Origin: Acetobacteraceae bacterium | GTDB lineage: Bacteria > Pseudomonadota > Alphaproteobacteria > Acetobacterales > Acetobacteraceae | Direction of reading: 5' to 3' | Assembly: GCA_019689515.1 (NCBI GenBank) | Contig: JADGHI010000117.1 | Location: 1 to 9,416 of the forward strand | DNA length: 9,416 nt | Shown here: positions 1 to 6,080 of the stretch, piece by piece | Layout of the letters: each line of letters begins with the position of its first letter | Position numbering within the stretch: the stretch's first letter is position 1 | The notes under the pieces: model-generated | Told to the model about the DNA's origin: nothing | The model's database searches: none | The model's input: the letters and a program-made list of their open reading frames with translations, nothing else | Position numbers and translations under genes: made by a program

Positions 1-1
1 G

Positions 2-826
2 CTGATCGGCGGGCCGATGAGCGAGTTCCTCGGCCAGCCGATCGTGGTCGAGAACCGCGCCGGTGCGGCCGGGGCGATCGGTGCCGGGTACGTGGCGGAG
101 CAGCCGGCCGACGGGCACACGCTGCTGGTCGATTCGCTCGGCCATGTCGTGAACCCGCACCTGCTGCGCGGGCTCCGCTTCGACTACGCCACCGCCTTCG
201 CGCCGGTCAGCCTGGTGACGGTGCTGCGGCAGATCCTCGTGGTGCCGCCCTCCGTGCCGGCGAACAGCGTGGCAGAGTTCGTCGCCTGGGCGAAGGCGCG
301 GCCGGGCCAGCTCTCCTGGGGCTCCTCGGGGAACGCGACGGGCGCGCACCTCGCCGGCGTGCTGTTCACCCGCGCGGCGGGGCTCGACATGACGCACGTG
401 CCCTATCGCGGCGGCTCGGCGGTGCTGCCGGACCTGCTCGCGGGCAATGTCGTGTTCGCCTTCGCCACCGTCTCGGTCGGCAGCCAGCTCGTGCGTGAGG
501 GGCGGCTGAAGGGGCTTGCCATCGCCTCGACCGAGCGCGTCGCCTCGCTGCCAGGCATTGCGACCATGGCCGAGCTCGGCTTCCCGACGGTGGACATGGA
601 CGAGTGGAACGTCCTGACCTCGCCGGCTGGTACGCCGCCCGCCGTGCTCGCGCGGCTGCACCAGGCGGTGCGCCATGCGCTCGCCCAGCCGAACGTCCAG
701 GAGCGCTTCGCTCAGATTGGCGCCGTTACCGTCGGCAGCTCACCGGAAGAGGCCGCGCGCTTCATTACCGCCAAGCGCGAGGCGCTCGGCCGGCTCGTGC
801 GCGAGGCCCGCATCACCATCGATTAG
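2..826 (+). CDS. Bug/TctC-family periplasmic solute-binding protein (5' end outside window)
   Basis: This is the 3' part of a tripartite-tricarboxylate-transporter receptor (Bug/TctC family). These periplasmic proteins bind carboxylates or similar small organic acids and deliver them to a TctA/TctB permease, or act as sensors. The frame is open from the left edge, so the signal peptide and the first ~40-50 residues lie outside; 274 residues are present, against about 320 for a whole precursor. Visible family blocks are the ENRAGAAG segment near the start, ADGHTLL, the WGSSGNATGAHL region, the highly conserved HVPYRGG at about 390-410, and the C-terminal PAGTPPAVLARL segment. Ligand specificity cannot be read from the sequence. 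The stop TAG (824-826) overlaps the ribosome-binding site of the next gene, so the two are very probably co-transcribed. The protein is a clear but divergent paralogue of the one encoded at 2959-3855. Confidence 0.93.
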   Translation: MIGGPMSEFLGQPIVVENRAGAAGAIGAGYVAEQPADGHTLLVDSLGHVVNPHLLRGLRFDYATAFAPVSLVTVLRQILVVPPSVPANSVAEFVAWAKARPGQLSWGSSGNATGAHLAGVLFTRAAGLDMTHVPYRGGSAVLPDLLAGNVVFAFATVSVGSQLVREGRLKGLAIASTERVASLPGIATMAELGFPTVDMDEWNVLTSPAGTPPAVLARLHQAVRHALAQPNVQERFAQIGAVTVGSSPEEAARFITAKREALGRLVREARITID

Positions 827-839
827 GAGGCCCCGCCGC

Positions 840-1757
840 ATGTTCGCCGCTCCACCCGAGATCGCGACCCGGATCCACACCGAGGTTCCGCCCGAACTGC
901 GCCTGAAGGGCCGGCCTGCCGAATTCTTCCACAACCGCACGCCCGGCGATTCCTTCCTCGAGGGCCCCGCCTTCGACCGCGAGGGGCATCTCTGGCTCAC
1001 CGACATCCCGTACGGCCGCCTGTTCCGCGTCGCGCCGGACGGGACCTGGACCGTCGCCCTGGAATACGACGGCGAGCCGAACGGCCTCGCCATCCATCGT
1101 GATGGCCGCGTCTTCATCGCCGACCACAAGCGCGGCCTGCTGGTTTTCGACCCGCGCAGCGGCAAGCTGGATGCGGTGCTGACGCGGGTGCGGCGCGAGG
1201 GCTTCAAGGGCCTCAACGACCTCACCTTCGCGCGTAACGGCGACCTCTACTTCACCGACCAGGGACAGAGCTCGCTGCGCGACCCGACGGGCCGCGTCTT
1301 CCGCCTGCGGGCGGACACGGGGCGGCTCGAGTGCCTGCTCGACAACGTCCCGAGCCCGAACGGCCTCGCGCTGACGAGCGACGAGCGCACGCTCTATGTT
1401 TGCGTCACGCGCGCGAACCAGATCTGGCGCGTGCCGCTGGAGGAGGATGGCGGCGTCGGCCGCGTCGGCGTGTTCATTCAGCTCTCGGGCAGTCTCGGCG
1501 GTCCGGACGGCATGGCGATGGACGCCGACGACAACCTGGCGATCGCCCATGTGGGGCTCGGGACGGTCTGGCTGTTCTCGCGCCTCGGCGAGCCGATGGC
1601 ACGGCTGCGCTCCCCGCGCGGGCTCTGGACGACGAATGTCTGCTACGGCGGGCCGGAGGGGCGCACGCTGTTCATCACCGTGTCGGATACGGGCGTCGTG
1701 CTCGCCGCCGACATGCCGGTCGCGGGCCCCACGCTCTACTCGCACATGGCCGGATGA
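840..1757 (+). CDS. SMP-30/gluconolactonase/LRE family protein
   Basis: This is a six-bladed beta-propeller of the SMP-30/gluconolactonase family, metal-dependent enzymes that mostly hydrolyse sugar or other lactones. It has 305 residues, a normal length. Matches to the metal ligands are E41 in LEGPAFD, N174 in SPNGLALT and D223 in GPDGMAMD; N126 in GLNDLTF fits the substrate-contact Asn. The ATG at 840 is chosen because AGGAGG sits at 825-830, nine bases upstream. A longer frame from 675 would overlap the preceding gene by 150 bases and adds only Arg/Pro/Ser-rich translation. There is no signal peptide, so it is cytoplasmic. It follows the Bug/TctC gene by 13 nt, which suggests that it opens a lactone made from, or imported with, the Bug ligand. 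The true substrate is unknown. A strong hairpin lies right after the stop. Confidence 0.92.
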   Translation: MFAAPPEIATRIHTEVPPELRLKGRPAEFFHNRTPGDSFLEGPAFDREGHLWLTDIPYGRLFRVAPDGTWTVALEYDGEPNGLAIHRDGRVFIADHKRGLLVFDPRSGKLDAVLTRVRREGFKGLNDLTFARNGDLYFTDQGQSSLRDPTGRVFRLRADTGRLECLLDNVPSPNGLALTSDERTLYVCVTRANQIWRVPLEEDGGVGRVGVFIQLSGSLGGPDGMAMDADDNLAIAHVGLGTVWLFSRLGEPMARLRSPRGLWTTNVCYGGPEGRTLFITVSDTGVVLAADMPVAGPTLYSHMAG

Positions 1758-1764
1758 ACCGGAG

Positions 1765-1795
1765 GCACGCGGCCCGGTCATTCCGGGCCGCGTGC
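1765..1795. terminator. Perfect 13-bp hairpin between convergent genes (likely bidirectional terminator)
   Basis: Arms 1765-1777 and 1783-1795 are perfect reverse complements (13 bp, mostly G/C) around the 5-nt loop TCATT. It lies 7 nt after the SMP-30 stop and 19 nt beyond the leuD stop on the other strand, where a shared terminator is expected. Neither side has a clean T-run, so it is not a textbook intrinsic terminator. It may instead act as a 3' stabilising stem or rely on Rho. Confidence 0.7.
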
Positions 1796-1814
1796 GGCGC
1801 GGCATCCGGATGGA

Positions 1815-2414
1815 TCAGGCGTTCTCCCGCCCGTAACGCCGCTCGAAGGCGGCGATCTCTTCCTCCAGGCCCAGCGTGAAGCCAAGCTCGTCGAGCCCCT
1901 CCAGCAGGCAGTGCTTGGCGAAGGGGTCGATCTCGAAGGCGTGCACCGCGCCATCGGGGCCGGTCACGGTCTGTGCCGGCAGGTCTATCGCGATGCGCGC
2001 GCCGGGCGCGGCCTCGACCTGCGCGATCAGGTTCCGCACGGCCTCCGCGGGCAGGACGACCGGCAGCAGGCCGTTCTTCAGCCCGTTGATGCGGAAGATG
2101 TCGCCGAAGGAAGGCGCGATGACCGCGCGGATGCCGTAGTCCACATGCGCCCAGACCGCGTGCTCGCGCGAGGAGCCGCAGGCGTAGTTCGGCCCCCCCA
2201 GCACGATGCGCGCACCGCGCCATTGCGGCCGGTTGAGCGGGAAGTCCGGCACCTCCGTGCCGTCGGGCGCGAAGCGCAGGTCGCGGTAGAGCCAGGCGCC
2301 GAAATCCTCGTCGCGCAGGCGGTTGAGGTAGCGCGCGGGGATGATCTGGTCGGTGTCGATGTTCGGCCGCGGAAAGGGCACCGCGACCGCGTCGAGATGG
2401 CGGAAGGGCTCCAT
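1815..2414 (-). CDS. leuD: 3-isopropylmalate dehydratase small subunit (LeuD-type)
   Basis: This is the small swivel-domain subunit of isopropylmalate isomerase, which with LeuC interconverts 2- and 3-isopropylmalate in leucine synthesis; paralogues act on related hydroxy acids. It has 199 residues, full length for the family (E. coli about 201). Diagnostic blocks are NIDTDQIIPARYL (18-30), the substrate-loop CGSSREHA (79-86), then IAPSFGDIF and NGLKNGLLPV. The start is ATG at 2414 on the minus strand, with a GGGGGAGG ribosome-binding site (2425-2432) ten bases upstream. The leuC stop is only 5 nt before this ATG, so translation is probably coupled to leuC. The gene itself looks intact, but its partner leuC has lost its 5' two thirds and any promoter upstream of it. 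leuD may therefore be unexpressed or orphaned. A Bug/TctC neighbourhood also fits a catabolic LeuCD paralogue rather than the biosynthetic one. Confidence 0.93.
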   Translation of the reverse strand: MEPFRHLDAVAVPFPRPNIDTDQIIPARYLNRLRDEDFGAWLYRDLRFAPDGTEVPDFPLNRPQWRGARIVLGGPNYACGSSREHAVWAHVDYGIRAVIAPSFGDIFRINGLKNGLLPVVLPAEAVRNLIAQVEAAPGARIAIDLPAQTVTGPDGAVHAFEIDPFAKHCLLEGLDELGFTLGLEEEIAAFERRYGRENA

Positions 2415-2419
2415 TCGCC

Positions 2420-2968
2420 TTACGCCTCCCCCGCCAGCAGGCGCCGCACATCGGTCAGGCGCCCCGTCACCGCCGCTGCCGCCGCCATCGCCGGGCTCAT
2501 CAGATGGGTGCGCACGCCCGGCCCCTGGCGCCCGACGAAGTTGCGGTTGGAGGTGGAGGCGACGCGCTCGCCCGGCGCACCGATCTCCCCATTGGTCCCG
2601 AGGCACATCGAGCATCCAGGCTCGCGCCACTCGAACCCCGCGGCGCGGAACACGGCATCGAGCCCCTCCGCCTCTGCCTGGCGCTTCACCGGCGTCGAGC
2701 CGGGCACGACCCAGGCATGGCGCACGCCAGGCGCGACCTTGCGCCCGCGCACGACCGCGGCGGCGGCGCGGAGGTCCTCGATCCGGCTGTTGGTGCAGGA
2801 GCCGATGAAGACGCGGTCCACCGCCACCTCCTCCAGCGGCGTTCCCGGCGTGAGGCCCATGTAGTCCAGCGCGCGCAGCATGGCCTCGCGGCGCATCCCA
2901 TCGCCCTCGGCAGCGGGGTCGGGCACGCGCCCGGTGATCGGTAACGCGTCCTCCGGCCTGGTCCCCCA
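2420..2968 (-). pseudogene. leuC: leuC remnant: C-terminal ~182 residues of isopropylmalate dehydratase large subunit
   Basis: The minus-strand translation matches the C-terminal part of LeuC (aconitase fold, 4Fe-4S enzyme). It runs from WGT.PEDALPITGRVPDP (2968 downwards) through VFIGSCTNSRIEDLRAAA, EPGCSMCLG, ASTSNRNFVGRQG and THLMSPAMAAAAAVTG to TAA at 2420-2422. All three Fe-S cysteines are present: one in GSCTN (codon 2795-2797) and two in CSMC. About 280 N-terminal residues of the usual ~470 are missing. Upstream of the Trp codon at 2966-2968 the similarity ends abruptly and an in-frame stop follows at 2984-2986. The only nearby start is a GTG at 2926 with no good ribosome-binding site. 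The fragment cannot make a working large subunit. On the other strand the adjoining sequence is tctC, so this is a breakpoint and not gradual decay: the retained part has no frameshift or internal stop. Confidence 0.88.
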
Positions 2969-3855
2969 GCCGCACCATACGCCTCATCGTTCCCTGGCCG
3001 CCTGCCGGAACGACGGATATCGTGGCGCGCCTGCTCGCGCCGCTGCTGTCCGAGGCACTCGGCCAGACGGTCATCATCGAGAACCGCGCGGGCGCGGCCG
3101 GGCTGATCGGCACCGAGGCGATCGTCCGCGCCGAGCCGGACGGCCACACCTTCGGCTTCATCATCAGCACCCATGTCGCGAACGCGCATCTCGTCCGGCA
3201 GCACCCCTACCACCCGACCCGCGACATCACGCCGCTGATCTGGGTGGTGAACGTCAGCAACATCCTGGTCGTGCCGAATTCCTCTCCGGTCCGCACCGTG
3301 CAGGAATTCGTCGAGCAGGGGCGGAAGAGCCAGCGGCCGGTTACCTTTGCCTCCTCGGGGACCGGGACATCGACGCACTTCTCCGGCGAGATGTTCCGCC
3401 TCGGCACCGGCGTCCCGATGCAGCACGTGCCCTATCGCGGCGGTGGCCCGGCGCTCACCGACGTCATGGCCGGCAACGTCGATTCGATGTTCGGCAACGC
3501 CACCTCCACCCTGCCGCATGTGCGTGGGGGCAGGCTGCGGGCGCTGGCGGTCACAGCGGGGCGGCGCACGGCGCATCTGCCTGATGTGCCGACGATCGCC
3601 GAAACGGTGCTGCCGGGCTTCGAGATCGCCGAGTGGTATGGCCTCATCGGCCCACGCGGCATGCCGCCCGCGGCGGTGCGGCGGCTGAACGAGGAGATCA
3701 ACCGCATCATCACCCGGCCCGATATGCGTGCCCGCCTGCTCGACCAGGGCGCTGAGGTGGTGGGCGGCACGCCCGACGAGTTCGGCGCGCTGATTGTCCG
3801 CGACCTCGCGAAGTATGGCGAGGTGATCCGCGCCGCCGGCATCACCATGGACTGA
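2959..3855 (+). pseudogene. Bug/TctC-family solute-binding protein lacking start codon and signal peptide
   Basis: The plus-strand frame encodes a nearly complete mature Bug/TctC receptor. It starts at about W-S-PSRTIRLIVPWPPAGTTDIVARLL (from 2959/2965), with ENRAGAAG, PDGHTFG, the ASSGTGTSTHFSGEMF region, HVPYRGGGPAL and LPGFEIAEWYGL following, to TGA at 3853-3855. About 296 residues fit a normal mature protein. The frame has a stop at 2935-2937 and no ATG, GTG or TTG before a GTG at 3022. That GTG falls inside the conserved TTDIVARLL segment and cannot be the native start. The signal peptide is therefore gone, so even if translated the protein would stay in the cytoplasm. The missing 5' end is replaced by the leuC remnant on the opposite strand. 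The SDR gene follows 9 nt after the stop and was presumably in the same operon. An assembly artefact is a real alternative. Confidence 0.87.
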
Positions 3856-3864
3856 GAGGAACGG

Positions 3865-4650
3865 ATGGACCTGGGTCTCAAGGGCCGCATCGCGCTGGTG
3901 ACCGGCGCGAGTCGCGGCATCGGCGCGGCGATCGCGCGCGTGCTGGCGGGGGAGGGGATGTCCCTGATGCTGGTGGCGCGCTCGACCGACGGGCTGGAGG
4001 AAACGGCGGCGGCCGTGCGCGCTGCCGGTTCGGAGGCGGCGACGCACCCGGCCGATCTGCGCCGGCCGGAGGCGGCAGGCGCGGCCGTGGCCGACGCCAT
4101 CGCCCGCTTTGGCCGGCTCGATCTGCTCGTGAACTGCGCCGGCGCGACGAAGCGCGGCGACTTCCTCGCGCTAACGGACGAGGACTGGGCGGACGGCTAC
4201 GCGCTGAAGCTGCACGGCGCGGTGCGGATGTGCCGCGCCGCCTGGCCCCACCTCGTTGCCTCGCACGGCGCGGTGGTGAACATCGCCGGCGCGGGCGGAC
4301 GCGTGGCGAGCGCGGACTTCACCATCGGCGGCTCGGTTAACGCGGCGCTGATGAACTTCACGAAGGCGCTGGCCGACCGTGGCGTGAAGGACGGCGTGCG
4401 GGTGAACTGCATCAATCCGGGCCTGATCGCGACCGACCGACTCGCCGCCCGCGTTCGCGCGCGCGCGGCCGAGCTCGGCGCCGACGAGGCCGCGGGCGCA
4501 GCCAGCCTCGCCGAGGAGCACGGTATCGGGCGGATCGGCGCGCCGGAGGAGATCGGCCGCGTCGTTGCCTTCCTCGCCAGCGAGCATGCGGCCGGCTACG
4601 TCCAGGGCGCGCTCTGGGACGTGGACGGCGGCTGGGTGCGCGCCGTCTAG
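3865..4650 (+). CDS. SDR-family protein with a degenerate catalytic tetrad
   Basis: This is a 261-residue Rossmann-fold protein of the classical short-chain dehydrogenase/reductase shape. The dinucleotide-binding TGASRGIG is at 13-20, NCAG at 90-93, and the late NPG (184-186) and C-terminal YVQGALWDVDGGW blocks are as in FabG-like SDRs. The catalytic Asn-Ser-Tyr-Lys tetrad is not conserved: Lys115 stands where Asn is expected (LKLHG), Ala-Gly 141-142 where Ser is expected (NIAG), and Gly155 and Asn159 at the YxxxK positions (GGSVN). It probably still binds NAD(P) but may not be a conventional dehydrogenase. The rest of the frame is clean, so this looks like an established subfamily and not decay. 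The ATG at 3865 has GAGGAA just upstream and lies 9 nt after the tctC stop. A dispersed repeat begins within its stop codon. Confidence 0.9.
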   Translation: MDLGLKGRIALVTGASRGIGAAIARVLAGEGMSLMLVARSTDGLEETAAAVRAAGSEAATHPADLRRPEAAGAAVADAIARFGRLDLLVNCAGATKRGDFLALTDEDWADGYALKLHGAVRMCRAAWPHLVASHGAVVNIAGAGGRVASADFTIGGSVNAALMNFTKALADRGVKDGVRVNCINPGLIATDRLAARVRARAAELGADEAAGAASLAEEHGIGRIGAPEEIGRVVAFLASEHAAGYVQGALWDVDGGWVRAV

Positions 4651-4750
4651 AGCGGATTGCCGCGGGACGAGATCGCGCTGAGGCTCGAAGCCGCTCCGCA
4701 ATCAACAGGTCAGGGCACCTGCTGTGAACCGTGCGAACGGCAAATGCCCT
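4650..4750 (+). repeat. Dispersed intergenic repeat, copy A (76-bp unit plus 25-nt insertion)
   Basis: This copy matches, in inverted orientation, 9019-9094. The first 14 bases (4650-4663) are identical to the reverse complement of 9081-9094. The next 27 are equal in length and 16/27 identical. Then 4691-4717 matches the reverse complement of 9027-9053 with one mismatch in 27. The similarity resumes to 4750 after 25 extra bases not present in copy B. The element starts at the last base of the SDR stop codon and occupies the SDR/hydrolase convergent gap. GAGCGG (4650-4655) and CCGCTC (4691-4696) can pair. It resembles REP-like or terminator-associated repeats, but the family is not recognised. 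Confidence 0.8.
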
Positions 4751-4770
4751 GGCGCTGTCGTCTGTCGCCT

Positions 4771-4784
4771 GCCGCTCGGGCGGC
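4771..4784. terminator. Small GC hairpin at the 3' end of the serine hydrolase gene
   Basis: GCCGC (4771-4775) pairs with GCGGC (4780-4784) around a TCGG loop, directly beyond the minus-strand stop at 4786-4788. No T-run follows. It may help 3' end formation for the hydrolase or, together with repeat A, for the convergent SDR gene. Confidence 0.3.
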
Positions 4785-4785
4785 C

Positions 4786-5919
4786 TCAGTCCGCCAGGAT
4801 CGCCGTGTGGACAAAGTTGCTCAGCGTGTCCATGCGCGGCTCGTGGAAGGGGTTCTCATGCCGCGCATTGCTGAGGAAGGCGAAGGACACGCCTGACACC
4901 GGATCGGCCCAGCAATAGGACGAGCCGACGCCGCCATGCCCGAAAGTGCGCGGGTGGGCGAGGCTGCCGAGGCCGCGGATCGTCTCGGTCGTGCCGCGCA
5001 AATGCGGGCCAAGGCCGCGGTGCATCGGCATCCCCATGTAGCCGTCCACCTGGTCGCCGGTGAAATTGCGCGTGACGAATTCGATGGTGCGCGGCGCGAA
5101 TAGCCGCACGCCGTTCAGCGTGCCGCCCTGCGCGAGCATCTGATAGAACGCCGCCATCGCGCGCGCCGTCGCATAGCCGCCGCCGCCCGGTATGCCGGCG
5201 GCGCGGTGGGCGGAGGTGTTCTCCGGCATGCGCGGCGTGTAGTTTCCATCGGGGCCCGGGTCGTACATGCCGGCGGCGCGCGGTTCCTCCGCGGCCGGCA
5301 GGCCCACGAACAGCTCCTCGCCAAGCCCGAGCGGGGCGATGATCCGATCGCGGATCACGCGGCGGAAGTCCTGGCCCGTGATCGCCTCGATCAGCACCGC
5401 CGCGGTCCAGTGGGCGGAGGCGGGATGATAGTGCACGCGTGAGCCCGGCTCCCATTCCAGCGCGAAATCGCAGACCTGCCGGCGCAGCAGCTCGTGGTCT
5501 TCCCACGCCTCGGGCGTGACCACGGCGGAGGGGAAGCCTGCCTGGTGCGTCAGGAGCTGGATGACGGTGATGTTGCCCTTGCCGCCCTTCTCGAAGTCGG
5601 GGACGTGGCTCGCGATGGTGTCCGAGAAGCGGAGCGCGCCGTCCTCGACCAGCTTCCACAGAGTGGCCGCGGTGATGACCTTTGTGTTAGAGTAAAGCAG
5701 CCAGAGCGTGCGGTCATCCGCCGCACGCGCATCCGCGCCGACCCGCGCCTGGCCGAAGCTGCGGAACAGCGCGAGCTTTCCGTGCCGCGCCACGGCGAGC
5801 TGCGCGCCCGGATGGCGGCCCTCGGCGATGTGGCGCTCGACCATGGCGCAGAGCCGCGCGAGCGCGCCCGGATCGAGGCCGAGCGCAGTGGGATCGGCTT
5901 GGGTCAGCGGGAAGCCCAT
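4786..5919 (-). CDS. Serine hydrolase, class C beta-lactamase-like / family VIII esterase
   Basis: This 377-residue protein belongs to the beta-lactamase-related serine hydrolases (penicillin-binding-protein fold), which include esterases, D-aminopeptidases and AmpC-like enzymes. The nucleophile motif S-N-T-K is at 77-80 (LLYSNTKVITAATL), the likely active-site Tyr is Tyr164 in VHYHPASAHW, and HGG (328-330, FGHGGVGSSYCW) stands in for the KTG box. The second motif, YHP in place of YxN, suits family VIII esterase-like members better than true beta-lactamases. No signal peptide is evident, so a cytoplasmic esterase or peptidase role is likelier than antibiotic resistance. The ATG at 5919 is chosen for the GGGAGGAG 8-9 bases upstream; an upstream start at 5964 would add only 15 Arg-rich residues. 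It diverges from the aldo-keto reductase across a 161-nt gap. Confidence 0.92.
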   Translation of the reverse strand: MGFPLTQADPTALGLDPGALARLCAMVERHIAEGRHPGAQLAVARHGKLALFRSFGQARVGADARAADDRTLWLLYSNTKVITAATLWKLVEDGALRFSDTIASHVPDFEKGGKGNITVIQLLTHQAGFPSAVVTPEAWEDHELLRRQVCDFALEWEPGSRVHYHPASAHWTAAVLIEAITGQDFRRVIRDRIIAPLGLGEELFVGLPAAEEPRAAGMYDPGPDGNYTPRMPENTSAHRAAGIPGGGGYATARAMAAFYQMLAQGGTLNGVRLFAPRTIEFVTRNFTGDQVDGYMGMPMHRGLGPHLRGTTETIRGLGSLAHPRTFGHGGVGSSYCWADPVSGVSFAFLSNARHENPFHEPRMDTLSNFVHTAILAD

Positions 5920-5971
5920 TGGCGTCTCCTCCCGGCGGCCGGTTCTCGGTCGGCGCGGCCGCACCGGAGGG

Positions 5972-6000
5972 AGCTTTCAGCGCACACCGGCCGCGGTCAA
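5972..6000 (-). promoter_or_regulatory. Possible sigma-70-type promoter for the serine hydrolase
   Basis: On the minus strand, TTGACC (6000-5995) is a good -35 match. It is followed after exactly 17 nt by AAAGCT (5977-5972), which matches the -10 consensus weakly. This would give a leader of roughly 45 nt before the ATG at 5919. The position in a divergent gap is right; the weak -10 keeps confidence low. Confidence 0.3.
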
Positions 6001-6080
6001 GCGTGGGCGGTGGCGGCTTGTGCGGGGCGGCGGCCAGCCCCATCCTGCTGCCCCGGCTCCCGTCCGAAAGGCTTCGCTCC

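Noticed and set aside
394..3443. Direct DNA repeat between the two tctC genes at the HVPYRGG codons
   Set aside because: The near-identical stretch is about 21 bases and covers a strongly conserved protein motif in two paralogues, so common descent and codon bias explain it.
2420..3855. A LeuC-TctC fusion protein across the breakpoint
   Set aside because: The two remnants lie on opposite strands, so no single polypeptide can join them.
2686..4047. A 453-codon open frame on the minus strand opposite tctC and SDR
   Set aside because: It is antisense to two recognisable genes and its translation is Arg/His/Asp-rich without family motifs. Long open shadows are usual at this GC content.
4786..5919. 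A beta-lactam resistance gene
   Set aside because: The protein has SxxK and HGG motifs but YHP at the second motif and no evident signal peptide, which fits esterase or peptidase-like relatives better than a secreted beta-lactamase.
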